Source of the DNA: Acidimicrobiia bacterium | Lineage (GTDB): Bacteria; Actinomycetota; Acidimicrobiia; Spongiisociales; UBA5794 | Direction of reading: 5' to 3' | Assembly (NCBI GenBank): GCA_026985095.1 | Contig: JALSQW010000018.1 | Coordinates: forward strand, 149,989 to 213,988 | Length of the DNA stretch: 64,000 nt | Shown here: positions 8,473-22,521 of the stretch, one piece after another | How positions within the stretch are numbered: the stretch's first letter is position 1 | Layout of the letters: every line of letters starts with the position of its first letter | The notes under the pieces: model-generated | What the model was told of the DNA's origin: nothing | What the model saw: the letters and a program-made list of their open reading frames with translations, nothing else | Database searches by the model: none | Made by a program: the position numbers and the translations under genes

Positions 8473-10524
8473 TCAGCGCACCGGGAGCCCGTGTTCGCTC
8501 GAGTTGTATCGGCGGATGAACTCCGGAACGTCGTCGGCGGCGAGCGGGCGTGAGACCGAGAAGCCCTGAAGCCGACGGCATCCGAGCGAGGCAAGGAGCT
8601 CGCGCTGGGCGACGGTCTCGACCCCTTCGGCGATGACCTCGATCTCCAGGGTCCCGGCCATGGCGATGATCGCCGAGACGGTCGCGAGCGCCTCGGGGTC
8701 GGGCAGTGCCTCGACGAAGCTCCGGTCGATCTTGACGCCGGCGATGGGCATGGTCGGCAACTTGCCGAGGGACGTGGCGCCGGTGCCGAAGTCGTCGATG
8801 AGGGCGGTGATCCCCCGCTCCTTGAGCCGCTCGAGCGTCCGGACGGCTCGATCCATGTCCTCGGCGAGCGCCGATTCGGGAAGTTCGAGTTGGAGCCCCT
8901 TCGGGTCCATCCCGGCGAGCCCGAGGGCGCGGTCGACCGAAGCGAACACGTCGGCGTGGCGGAACTGTCGGTGGGACACGTTGGTGGAGACCCGGAACCC
9001 GCCGAGACCGAGGGACTGCCAGCGACGCATGTCGGCGCAGGCTCGTTCCAGCACCCACTCGCCCATCGGCAGCACGAGGTCGGTCTCTTCGGCGAGCGGG
9101 ACGAAGCGTGCCGGGGCGATCGGGCCGAGTTCGGGATGTTCCCATCGCATGAGCGCTTCGACCGAGACGACCCGGCCGGTGCCGAGATCGACGGTCGGGA
9201 GGTAGACGAGGTCGAGGTTCTCGTGGGCGTCGAGGGCATGGCGGAGACCGTCGATGAGCGCCAACCGCTCCGACGTCCGCTGGCGGAGCTCCCTGGTGAA
9301 GTACTGATAGGTGTTGCGACCGGCCGCCTTGGCCGAGTACATGGCCAGGTCCGCGGCTTTGACCAGCTCCTCGGCGTTGTCGCCGTCGACCGGGAACATG
9401 GCGATCCCGATCGAGGTGGTGACCTGCACCTCGGCTTCACCGACGCGGTACGGGCGCCGAAGGGCGGCGAGGATCTTGGTGGCGACGCGCCCTGCATCTT
9501 CCACCCGGTGGCCTCCTTCGAGGATGACGGTGAACTCGTCTCCGGCGAGGCGAGCGACCGTGTCGGATTCGCGTACCGATCCGACGAGACGTTCGGCGAT
9601 CTGGCGGAGGAGCGCGTCGCCCGCGGCGTGACCGTATCGGTCGTTGACGTCCTTGAAGTCGTCGATGTCGAGGAACATGACGGCGACGAGGCCACCGTCA
9701 CGCCGGGCGCGGGCGACCGCTCCTTGGAGACGGTCGGTGAACAGGGTCCGGTTGATGAGACCGGTCAGCGGATCGTACCGGGCGAGGTAGGACAGACGGA
9801 CCGGATCGAGCTCCCGATCCGAGCGGCTGCGTTCCCTCTCGTCCCACAGATCCCTGAGCCGCTTCGCCGCCGGCCGGAACAGGAAGAACCCTTCGAGGAG
9901 GAGGACCAGCAGCGTCGCCGAGAACAACAGGTACTGGATCTGCTTGAGGCGGGCGACCCGCCGTTCGGCCTCGACCTGGGCCTGGAAGACGACCGATCCC
10001 ATCCCGACGTCGAACAGGCCGGCAGCCCCGACGAGCTGGTCGACGTCGGATCGCGCCGGGCTGCGCCCCTCGTCGAGGGCGGCGACGACCGCATCGGCGG
10101 CGTCGACGATGGTCTGATAGGACGCCTCCACCGCGTTGAGGGCTTGACGCACCGTCCCGTCGGGGGCCGGAACGCCGCGGGCGGGATCACCGAGCGCGAG
10201 TGCCCGCTGGTCTTCGACGAGGCGATCTCTCAGCTGATGGATCTCGACCACCTCGATGGGGGTGGCTTCATCGTCGAGAGAGGCCACCGCCGCGGCGAGC
10301 CTGCGCGCGGTGCGTCCTTGTTCGGCGGCGAGCTGGATGACGGCCGCGTCGCTCTGCTGGCGGGACAGCGCCCGGTAGGTGACGGCGGTACTGGCCGCCG
10401 CCATGAGCGCGATGAGGACGAGCCCCACGACGTAGCGCCCGACGGGACGCGCCGGCATCGGTGTCGCCGGGGACCCGTTTCCGGGCAGGGCGGCACCTGG
10501 GCTACGCATCCGATCGTCGAACAA
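8473..10524 (-). CDS. Membrane-anchored GGDEF-EAL protein (c-di-GMP turnover)
   Basis: 683 residues. A TTG start at 10524 has GAGGAG five bases upstream, a better fit than the ATG 15 nt further in. TM1 is about 28-50, a helical extracytoplasmic sensor follows, then TM2 at about 198-218, the GGDEF domain and the EAL domain. The active-site loop reads AGDEF, a variant often still active. The inhibitory RxxD site (RESD) is five residues upstream. The EAL domain keeps EAL, DDFGTG, the KID lysine and AEGVET, but the substrate loop reads YLP instead of YQP. It could be bifunctional or act mainly as a phosphodiesterase. Confidence 0.9.
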   Translation of the reverse strand: MFDDRMRSPGAALPGNGSPATPMPARPVGRYVVGLVLIALMAAASTAVTYRALSRQQSDAAVIQLAAEQGRTARRLAAAVASLDDEATPIEVVEIHQLRDRLVEDQRALALGDPARGVPAPDGTVRQALNAVEASYQTIVDAADAVVAALDEGRSPARSDVDQLVGAAGLFDVGMGSVVFQAQVEAERRVARLKQIQYLLFSATLLVLLLEGFFLFRPAAKRLRDLWDERERSRSDRELDPVRLSYLARYDPLTGLINRTLFTDRLQGAVARARRDGGLVAVMFLDIDDFKDVNDRYGHAAGDALLRQIAERLVGSVRESDTVARLAGDEFTVILEGGHRVEDAGRVATKILAALRRPYRVGEAEVQVTTSIGIAMFPVDGDNAEELVKAADLAMYSAKAAGRNTYQYFTRELRQRTSERLALIDGLRHALDAHENLDLVYLPTVDLGTGRVVSVEALMRWEHPELGPIAPARFVPLAEETDLVLPMGEWVLERACADMRRWQSLGLGGFRVSTNVSHRQFRHADVFASVDRALGLAGMDPKGLQLELPESALAEDMDRAVRTLERLKERGITALIDDFGTGATSLGKLPTMPIAGVKIDRSFVEALPDPEALATVSAIIAMAGTLEIEVIAEGVETVAQRELLASLGCRRLQGFSVSRPLAADDVPEFIRRYNSSEHGLPVR

Positions 10525-10657
10525 GCGCGCTCCTCACGTCCACCAGGCCGACGTGATGCCGACCACACTGGGTGGTTATCGGCACGGACAGCGCGGAAGT
10601 TGAACCGGCCACCGGGTGCGCCCGGTACCCTGCCGGTTCGCCGAGCCGGGAGACCGG

Positions 10658-11320
10658 ATGAGCGCAACGATCGCCCTTCGACCGGCCCACCGCATCGCCG
10701 TGTGGGCGCTCGTCGTCGCGACGGTGCTGTGGCTGGCCGTGGAGCTCGCCTGGCCGGGCGGACCGATCGGGGCGCTGGACCGCTGGTGGGCGTCGCTCGG
10801 ACCGCCTCGTTCGGAAGCGGCCATCGCACTGGCCCGACTCCTCGACGTCGTCGGCGGCGTCGTCGTGTCCGTGGCGATCAGGGTGGCGGTGGCGTCGTGG
10901 CTGTGGCTGCGGCGGCGCACCGGTGACCTGTGGCTGTGGCTGGGCTCGGTGGTCGCCGCCGAGGCGGTGTCGTTGGCCGCGAAGTACCTGTACGACCGTC
11001 CCCGACCGCCGGGATCCCTGGTGGAGACGGTCACCGCCAGTTTCCCGTCCGGACACACGACCAACGCGGCGGCGATGAGCATCGCTGCGGTGGTCGTGTT
11101 CACCCGGCCCGGAACCCTCGGGCGTCGCGTCGGCATCGTCCTGGCGATCTCGTACACCGCGGCGATGGGATGGTCCCGGACGTACCTCCAAGCCCACTGG
11201 TTGGGCGATGTGATCGGCGGTGCCCTCATCGGAACGACCGCCGTGCTCGCCGTCGCCGCCGTGTCGGGTTCCGGGATCCGGGCCGCGACCGACACGTCGC
11301 GGGGACGGCCGCATCCGTGA
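10658..11320 (+). CDS. PAP2-family membrane phosphatase
   Basis: 220 residues with about five membrane helices and the complete three-part phosphatase signature: KYLYDRPRP, then FPSGHTT, then SRTYLQAHWLGD. The family removes phosphate from lipid phosphates such as phosphatidate or undecaprenyl diphosphate at the outer membrane face. The ATG at 10658 follows GGGAGA; a TACCCT minus-10 lies at 10626-10631. A GTG at 10616 is possible but has no ribosome site. The substrate cannot be told from the sequence. Confidence 0.88.
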   Translation: MSATIALRPAHRIAVWALVVATVLWLAVELAWPGGPIGALDRWWASLGPPRSEAAIALARLLDVVGGVVVSVAIRVAVASWLWLRRRTGDLWLWLGSVVAAEAVSLAAKYLYDRPRPPGSLVETVTASFPSGHTTNAAAMSIAAVVVFTRPGTLGRRVGIVLAISYTAAMGWSRTYLQAHWLGDVIGGALIGTTAVLAVAAVSGSGIRAATDTSRGRPHP

Positions 11321-11328
11321 CCGCGAGG

Positions 11329-11412
11329 TGCCCGGGGAGGGATTCGAACCCCCACGCCCCGAAGGGCAGCGGAGTTTAAGTCCGCCGCGGCTGCCGGTTA
11401 CGCCACCCGGGC
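11329..11412 (-). tRNA. tRNA-Leu (anticodon TAA)
   Basis: 84 nt with a seven-base acceptor pairing (GCCCGGG with CCCGGGC), a long variable arm typical of class II tRNAs, the anticodon loop CTTAAAC and a T-arm GGTTCGAATCC. Discriminator A is at 11329 and CCA is not encoded. A minus-10 TAGCCT lies nine bases upstream. Confidence 0.96.
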
Positions 11413-11421
11413 TCGCCGTGC

Positions 11422-11427
11422 AGGCTA
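11422..11427 (-). promoter_or_regulatory. Minus-10 of tRNA-Leu
   Basis: TAGCCT on the minus strand, nine bases before the tRNA 5' end. No convincing minus-35 was seen. Confidence 0.5.
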
Positions 11428-11490
11428 CCGGCCGGACGAGGCCTGACTGCCGACGGTATCCTTCCGTCACCCGACCATGGAGGAGAGGCA

Positions 11491-13548
11491 GTGAAGGTGT
11501 TCCCACCCGACAAGATCCGCAACGTCGCGCTCGTCGGACATTCCGGGTCTGGGAAGACCACGCTCGCCGAGGCGTTGCTGTTCCGCGCCGGAACGATCGA
11601 CCGCCTGGGACGGGTCGAAGATGGCACCACCGTGACGGACTTCGACCCCGAGGAGCACGCCAAGGGCATGTCGTTGTCGCTGTCGATGGCTCCCTTCGAG
11701 TGGCGGGGGCACAAGATCAACCTCATCGACGTGCCCGGCTACGCCGATTTCGTCGGCGACGTCCATTCCGCGCTCCGCGTCGCCGATCTGGCGATCTTCG
11801 TCGTCGACGCCGTCGAAGGTGTCCAGGTGCAGACCGAGTACGCCTGGCAGGTGGCCAAGGAACACGAGGTCCCGCGCATGGTGTTCATCAACAAGCTCGA
11901 CAAGGAACGGGCCTCCTTCGACCGGACCCTCGAGCAGCTCCGTGACCGGTTCGGCGCCGGGATCGCCCCCATCGAGCTCCCCGTCGGCGAGGGGCCTGCC
12001 TTCCATGGGGTGGCCGACCTGTTCCGCGACAAGGCCTCCATCTACGACTCGGGCACGGCCGAGGAAGCTCCGATCCCCGACGAGATGGCCGAACGGGAAC
12101 ACGAGGTCCACGACAACCTGGTCGAGGGCATCGTCGTCGCCGACGACGATCTCCTGGAACGGTATCTCGAGGGCGACGTCCCGTCGGTCGAGGAGCTGGA
12201 GCATGCGATGGCCGCAGGCATCGCGGCAGCCAAGGTGTTCCCGGTGGTGTGCGGCTCGGCGACCGGGCCGATCGCGGTGGATCGACTGGCGGACTTCATC
12301 GTCGAGCTCGGCCCTTCTCCCCTCGATCGGCCACCGGTCGTGGCCACCGCCGGCGACCAGACCGTGGAGATCGCCCCGGATCCCGCCGGCCGGCCGCTGG
12401 CGTTCGTCTTCAAGACCTTGGCGGATCCCTACGTCGGGCAGATCTCGCTCCTCAAGGTCCGGTCGGGAACGTTGAAGCCGGAGATGACCCTGACGAACAC
12501 GCGGTCGGGCGCGGACGAGCGGTTCGCCAAGATCGCGACGATGTTCGGGAAGGAGACCGAGCTGGTCGACGCCGCCCCGGCGGGTGACATCGTCGCGGTG
12601 GCGAAGCTGAACGCCACCCGCACGGGCGACACGCTCGCCCCCAAGAACCAGCCGGTCGAGCTTCCCCCCGTGGAACGACCCGAGCCGGTGCTCGCCGTCG
12701 CCCTCAAGGCCCGCACCCAGGCCGACGAGGACAAGCTCGCGAACGCCCTCCGCCGCATCTTGGAGGAGGATCCGGCCCTGGCCCTCGAACGCAACGACGA
12801 GACCCACCAGACCTTGTTGCGAGGCATGGGTGACACACATCTGACCATCACGCTGGAGAAGCTCGCCAGGAAGTTCGGCGTGAACGTCGATACCGAACCG
12901 GTGAAGGTGCCGTACCGCGAGTCGATCACCCGCCGAGCGGAAGCCGAAGGCAAGTACAAGAAGCAGACCGGCGGTCACGGCCAGTTCGGAGTGGCCCAGA
13001 TCATCGTCGAACCCCTTCCCCGGGGTGCCGGGTTCGAGTTCGTCGACGAGATCAAAGGTGGCGCCATCCCGCGTCAGTTCATCCCGGCGGTCGAGAAGGG
13101 GATCGCCGAGACGATGGCCGATGGCGGCGTCAACGGCTTCCCTGTGGTCGACGTCCGGGTCCGCCTCATCGACGGCAAGTACCATTCGGTGGATTCCTCC
13201 GAGATGAGCTTCAAGATGGCGGGGCGCCTGGGGTTCAAGGCGGCCATGGAGAAGGCCGGGCCGATCGTGCTCGAGCCGGTGTCGAAGATCGAGGTGGTCG
13301 TCCCCGCCGAGTATCAAGGTGACGTGATGGGCGACCTGTCCTCGCGGCGAGGTCAGGTGCAGGGCACCGAGGCGGCGCCGGGCGGCAGGCAGAAGATCAC
13401 GGCGCTGGTTCCGACGGCCGAGATCATGTCCTATGCCATCGATCTGCGGTCCATCACCCAGGGGTGGGGGCGTTTCAGCGAGACCTTCGACCACTATCAG
13501 GAACTGCCGTCGCATCTGGCCGCCAAGGTGACCGCCGGCGAGGACTGA
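11491..13548 (+). CDS. fusA2: EF-G-like translational GTPase (EF-G2 type)
   Basis: 685 residues. The GTG start at 11491 follows GGAGAGG; a minus-10 TATCCT is at 11457-11462. The G domain has GHSGSGKT (P-loop), DVPGY in place of the usual DTPGH, and NKLD. Domains II-V follow, including TGGHGQFG of domain IV. The SGSGKT loop and the Tyr in place of the catalytic His are typical of the actinobacterial EF-G paralogue, not of the main translocase. In relatives the function is unclear and ribosome-dependent GTPase activity is reduced or absent. It ends 6 bp from the convergent ppx gene. Confidence 0.88.
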   Translation: MKVFPPDKIRNVALVGHSGSGKTTLAEALLFRAGTIDRLGRVEDGTTVTDFDPEEHAKGMSLSLSMAPFEWRGHKINLIDVPGYADFVGDVHSALRVADLAIFVVDAVEGVQVQTEYAWQVAKEHEVPRMVFINKLDKERASFDRTLEQLRDRFGAGIAPIELPVGEGPAFHGVADLFRDKASIYDSGTAEEAPIPDEMAEREHEVHDNLVEGIVVADDDLLERYLEGDVPSVEELEHAMAAGIAAAKVFPVVCGSATGPIAVDRLADFIVELGPSPLDRPPVVATAGDQTVEIAPDPAGRPLAFVFKTLADPYVGQISLLKVRSGTLKPEMTLTNTRSGADERFAKIATMFGKETELVDAAPAGDIVAVAKLNATRTGDTLAPKNQPVELPPVERPEPVLAVALKARTQADEDKLANALRRILEEDPALALERNDETHQTLLRGMGDTHLTITLEKLARKFGVNVDTEPVKVPYRESITRRAEAEGKYKKQTGGHGQFGVAQIIVEPLPRGAGFEFVDEIKGGAIPRQFIPAVEKGIAETMADGGVNGFPVVDVRVRLIDGKYHSVDSSEMSFKMAGRLGFKAAMEKAGPIVLEPVSKIEVVVPAEYQGDVMGDLSSRRGQVQGTEAAPGGRQKITALVPTAEIMSYAIDLRSITQGWGRFSETFDHYQELPSHLAAKVTAGED

Positions 13549-13554
13549 CGGGCC

Positions 13555-14445
13555 TCAGGCCCGATCGGCCAGGTCGAGGGCGATCCCGTCGAGGAGGTCC
13601 CGGGTCGACACGACCAGGGTGCTCGCGTCGATGGCCGCCATGGCGGCTTCGACCACGATGGCGCCGCCGAGGATGACGGGCGCCCGACCGGCGGGGACCC
13701 CGGCGATGGCCTCGATCCGATCGACGGACAGGTGGGCCAGCCGTTCGATGGTGGCGGCGATCGTCTCGGCCTCCAGCGGGCGTCCGGCGACGGGGAGGTC
13801 GGGACGGGCCATCGCCGCCAGCGTCGTGATCGTTCCGCCGACCCCGACGGCGTTCCCCGGCGGGGTCCTCACCACGGAGAAGGCTTCGGCGGCCATGGCT
13901 CTGGCCGCGGTGACCCGTCCGGCCCCGGCGGGGAGATCCTGCAGGAGCCGGTCCGTGAGCCGGACCGATCCGATATCGATGCTGCGGCACCAGGTGGGTT
14001 CGGCGTGCCCGTGGACGATCTCGGTGGAGCCGCCCCCGACGTCGAGGACGGTCGCCGGTGGCGGCACCGGCGACCCGGCGGTGGCCCCCCGGTACGACGA
14101 TGCCGCTTCCACGTCGCCGCCGATGATCTCGGGGCGCACTCCGAGGACCGCTTCGGCCTGGTCGAGGAACTCGGAGGGATCGGCGACATCACGGCTGGCC
14201 GAGGTGGCGACGGCTCGGATCCGTTCGACTCGGTGGGCGCCGGCCAGGTCCCGGTAGCGGGCCAGCGCCTGGAGGGTGGCGGTGAGAGGACCCGAGGCGA
14301 ACCGACCGCTGGCGTCGACACCGCGACCGAGGCCGGTGATCACGGAACGACGGATCACCTCGCAGGGGACCCGATCTCCGTCACCGACGTCGGCGATCAG
14401 CAACCGGACGGTGTTGGTCCCGATGTCGACCGCGGCGACCCTCAT
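13555..14445 (-). CDS. ppx: Ppx/GppA-family exopolyphosphatase
   Basis: 296 residues of the actin-like ASKHA fold: DIGTNTVRLLIAD at the N-terminus, ATSASRD, the phosphate loop DVGGGSTE and GVGGTITT. It is about 300 residues, the short actinobacterial form without the C-terminal HD-like domain. It degrades polyphosphate or ppGpp-type pentaphosphate. It is the last gene of the eno-ftsB-DUF501-ppx run, and its ATG overlaps the DUF501 stop (ATGA). Confidence 0.92.
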   Translation of the reverse strand: MRVAAVDIGTNTVRLLIADVGDGDRVPCEVIRRSVITGLGRGVDASGRFASGPLTATLQALARYRDLAGAHRVERIRAVATSASRDVADPSEFLDQAEAVLGVRPEIIGGDVEAASSYRGATAGSPVPPPATVLDVGGGSTEIVHGHAEPTWCRSIDIGSVRLTDRLLQDLPAGAGRVTAARAMAAEAFSVVRTPPGNAVGVGGTITTLAAMARPDLPVAGRPLEAETIAATIERLAHLSVDRIEAIAGVPAGRAPVILGGAIVVEAAMAAIDASTLVVSTRDLLDGIALDLADRA

Positions 14446-14955
14446 CGCGGCTCCCGCCAGGCGGGGTTCGCAACGACGGTGCCGTCGTCGACGACGCAGG
14501 GGATCGAGCATGCGATCGTGCCGATCCGTTCGGCCACCCATGCGCCCACCGGATTGTCGTTCCCTGCCGCGTGGTCGGCGTAGTGGGCGTGGAGGCACTT
14601 GACGCCGCCGTGGGATCCGCCGACGCCCCCGATCGGCGCCGGACCGTCATGGTCCGGAGGGATCATCGCCTCCCGGTCGCGGACGTACCGTCGATGGGTG
14701 GCCTCGAGACGGGCCGCGAAGGTCTCGTCGGTCGCGACGCGCTCGTCGAGCTCGGCGATCGCCCCGGAGCTCTCCAGCCGACTGATGCGACGCACCGCGA
14801 GTGGACATCCGAGCCAGTAGGTGGTCGGGAACGGCGTCCGGTCGTCGAGGATCGGCGGTACGACGGTCACCACGGGCAGACCGAGGGAGCATCGTGCGGC
14901 GACCTCGACCCGGGAGCGGGGCTCGCGCCCGATCTGTGCCGCGACGACCGACCGG

Positions 14956-14963
<8 letters not shown>
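14442..14963 (-). CDS. DUF501 family protein
   Basis: 173 residues. It has the conserved Cys/His region of the family: CPLAVRRISRLES, GGVKCLHAHYA and NPVGAWV. DUF501 proteins are nearly always found between the ftsB/divIC-like gene and ppx in actinobacteria, as here, but their function is unknown. It overlaps ftsB by eight bases and ppx by four, so the three are surely co-translated. Confidence 0.92.
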
Positions 14964-16694
<1,731 letters not shown>

Positions 16695-16714
16695 CTCGCC
16701 CCTTCCGGCAAGAC

Positions 16715-18187
16715 CTATGACCGGGATCCGGGGGGTTCGCCCTTGGCATCGCTCCAGAGGGCCTCGAGCGCGTCGGCGGGCAGATCTCGCAGCTCGTCGC
16801 CGCGGTCGGCAGCGATCCGCTCCATCTTCTCGAACCGCCGGACGAACTTGGCATTGGCTTCGGCCAGGGCGATCTCCGGGTCGACCCCGAGATGCCGGGC
16901 CAGGTTGACGACCGAGAACAGCACGTCGCCGAGCTCCATGGTGGCTGCGGCGCGGTCTCCGGCGACGGCGCGGAGCTCGTCGAGCTCGGCGGCGACGACG
17001 TCGAAGATCGGGGCCGCGTCGGCCCAGTCGAAGCCGACGGATGCGACCCGCCGCTGGATCTTGTCGGCCCGTGTGATGCCCGGCAGGGTCTCGGGGATGT
17101 CGGCCACCAGCGACGCCCGGGCCTTCTCGGCGCGCTTGATCGACTCCCAGTTGGCCTTCACCTCGGTGGCGTCGGCGACCTCGACGTCTCCGAAGACGTG
17201 GGGGTGTCGCCTGACGAGCTTGCGACGGACGGTCTCGGCGACGTCGTCGATGTCGAAGGCGCCGGCTTCGGCGGCGAGGGTCGAGTGGAAGACGACCTGC
17301 AGGAGCAGATCTCCGAGTTCCTCTTCGAGCTCCGCGTAGGCGCCCATGTCGGGTTCGCCGGCGGGGGCGTCGGGGGGAAGATCGGCGATCGCATGTAGCG
17401 TCTCGTAGGCCTCCTCGATGAGGTGGGTGGCGAGGGTGTGGTGGGTCTGTTCGGCGTCCCAGGGGCATTCGCGGCGCAGCACGCGGTTGGTCGCCACGAG
17501 GCCGAACCATCCGGCGTGCGCCGCGGGGACGAACACGGTGGTGCGTTCGTCCACGGGGACGCGGGGCAATCCCGCCAGGGGCACGGTCCGGCTCTCCTCG
17601 TCGGGCGAGCCGAGCCGGGCCAGCACCGTGATGGGGGCGTCGTCGGACAGGAGACGGCCGAGGGAGACGGCAACGTCGGCGAGCACCAGCGGCGTGTCGA
17701 CCTGGGTGATGAACGTCGGGACGTGCAGCGGGAAGGGATCGGGAAGGTCGCGGCCGTCGACGATCTGGCTCCCGTCGGTGACAGGATCGACCCCGACGGC
17801 GAGGCAGGCCAGGTCCACGAACGATGCCCCAGGATGGGTTTCGATGTCGATCCCCCGGCTTCGGGCCCGGCGCAGCAGCTCGGCGGCCGCTCGCTCGCCG
17901 ACCGCGACGCTTCCAGGCACGGCGTAAACGACGGGGCCGTCGTCGAGGTGCCGCCAGACGCGTTCGACGATCCCTTCGTAGACGTCGTCGATCGTCTCGG
18001 CGGTCTGGTACAGGTCGTCGCAATGATCCACGTCCCGGAGCGCCGCGAGTTCGACGGCGGCAGGATGACGCAGGGTCCGCACGACGACGGTCCGGTCGGG
18101 ATCGGTCAGGGCCCGCCGGGCGGCTCGAGGGACCCGCTCGAGACCGGCCGGTCCGAGACCGACGAGGACGAGGCGCGAGGCGCTCAT
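16715..18187 (-). CDS. mazG: Tetrapyrrole methylase-domain / MazG nucleoside triphosphate pyrophosphohydrolase
   Basis: 490 residues in two parts, the YabN-like architecture. Residues about 1-220 are a SAM-dependent tetrapyrrole-methylase-like domain (LVLVGLGPAG; HPGASFVD). The rest is a tandem MazG module with the metal-binding helices LIEEAYET, ELEEELGDLLLQ and ELGDVLFSVVNLARH. MazG hydrolyses aberrant (d)NTPs to the monophosphate. The start overlaps the stop of the upstream PpiC gene (ATGA). The role of the methylase half in such fusions is unknown. Confidence 0.92.
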   Translation of the reverse strand: MSASRLVLVGLGPAGLERVPRAARRALTDPDRTVVVRTLRHPAAVELAALRDVDHCDDLYQTAETIDDVYEGIVERVWRHLDDGPVVYAVPGSVAVGERAAAELLRRARSRGIDIETHPGASFVDLACLAVGVDPVTDGSQIVDGRDLPDPFPLHVPTFITQVDTPLVLADVAVSLGRLLSDDAPITVLARLGSPDEESRTVPLAGLPRVPVDERTTVFVPAAHAGWFGLVATNRVLRRECPWDAEQTHHTLATHLIEEAYETLHAIADLPPDAPAGEPDMGAYAELEEELGDLLLQVVFHSTLAAEAGAFDIDDVAETVRRKLVRRHPHVFGDVEVADATEVKANWESIKRAEKARASLVADIPETLPGITRADKIQRRVASVGFDWADAAPIFDVVAAELDELRAVAGDRAAATMELGDVLFSVVNLARHLGVDPEIALAEANAKFVRRFEKMERIAADRGDELRDLPADALEALWSDAKGEPPGSRS

Positions 18188-19110
18188 CCCTCGGGTGGTG
18201 GAGCGATCCCGTCGGCGGACGCCACCCAGGTGCCGACGTCGGATCGGACGTCGATCTCGGCTTCGGCAACGACCTCGTCGAGCCATCGGGTCCAGGCGTC
18301 GTTGACGGCGGTGGGATGGACGAACGCCAGGGGGTCGGATCGCAGCTCTTCGAACGTTTCGGGGGCGGCCCGCTGGTCGACGATGAGCACGTGCCAGCCG
18401 AACTCGGTCTGGATGGGTCCGGTGACCTGGCCGATCTCGGCGGTCGACGCCGCCTCACCGAAGGTCTCGGGGAACGATCCGGCCGGGATCGGGCAGGGCA
18501 GGACACCGCCGGGGCTCTGAGTGTCGAGGCTGACGTCGTCGGCGATGGCGGCGAAGTCCTCACCGGCTTCGAGCCGGGCGAGGACGTCTTCGATCTCGGG
18601 TTCGGTGGCGGTGAGGATGTGCCGGACGCAGACCTGTGACACGAGGCTCCGTTGGTTGTCGAAGAGATCTCGGAGGTACCCCTGATCGTCCTGGAGGATC
18701 TTCTCCGCCACCCTCTCACGGACGACGAGCTGCTGTGCGGCGAGGCGGATCGTCTCGTCGGTGAAGTCGGCCTGGGACCGGATGGACTGGAAGAGCTGAA
18801 GCTCGTCGCCGCTGGGGGTGCCGAGCTTCAGGTCGATGGCGGCCGGATCGTCGAGGTCGGTGAGGCCGAACTGCTCGGCGGCGGCGTGTTCCTCGGCGGC
18901 GAGGAAGATGAGCCGGGTCAGATCCTGACGGAAGTTCTCACCCGAAACGCTCGAGGTGTCCTGGTAGCTGTGACGCAGGGCGAGCACCTGATCCTCTCCG
19001 ATCGGGCTGCCGTCGACGGTGGCCACCGGGAGGGTCGTCTGGCTGCAGGCGGCGAGCAACACGGCGCCGGCGGCCAGGGCGATGACGGTTCGTCGGGTTC
19101 TCGGGCGCAT
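18184..19110 (-). CDS. PpiC-type peptidyl-prolyl isomerase lipoprotein
   Basis: 308 residues. The N-terminus has RPRTRR, a hydrophobic core and the lipobox LLAAC, so it is a membrane-anchored lipoprotein. A SurA-N-like helical region is followed by a parvulin domain (VRHILTATEPE; DTQSPGGVLPC; GWHVLIVDQR). It would assist folding of exported proteins. I chose ATG 19110 because AGGTGA lies five bases upstream. A GTG at 19119 overlaps the mfd stop (GTGA) and is the alternative. Confidence 0.87.
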   Translation of the reverse strand: MRPRTRRTVIALAAGAVLLAACSQTTLPVATVDGSPIGEDQVLALRHSYQDTSSVSGENFRQDLTRLIFLAAEEHAAAEQFGLTDLDDPAAIDLKLGTPSGDELQLFQSIRSQADFTDETIRLAAQQLVVRERVAEKILQDDQGYLRDLFDNQRSLVSQVCVRHILTATEPEIEDVLARLEAGEDFAAIADDVSLDTQSPGGVLPCPIPAGSFPETFGEAASTAEIGQVTGPIQTEFGWHVLIVDQRAAPETFEELRSDPLAFVHPTAVNDAWTRWLDEVVAEAEIDVRSDVGTWVASADGIAPPPEG

Positions 19111-19115
19111 CGGGT

Positions 19116-22481
<3,366 letters not shown>

Positions 22482-22489
22482 GGGACCGA

Positions 22490-22495
22490 ATCGTA
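22490..22495 (-). promoter_or_regulatory. Minus-10 of mfd, leaderless
   Basis: TACGAT on the minus strand, eight bases from the GTG start and no Shine-Dalgarno. Confidence 0.55.
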
Positions 22496-22521
22496 CCGAC
22501 CCGATGGTCGAAGCCGCCGGG

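Noticed and set aside
6804-9701. A 965-codon frame running through the ABC-F gene
   Set aside because: The N-terminal 430 codons are a shadow of the GGDEF-EAL gene in another frame; the ABC-F protein starts at 8399.
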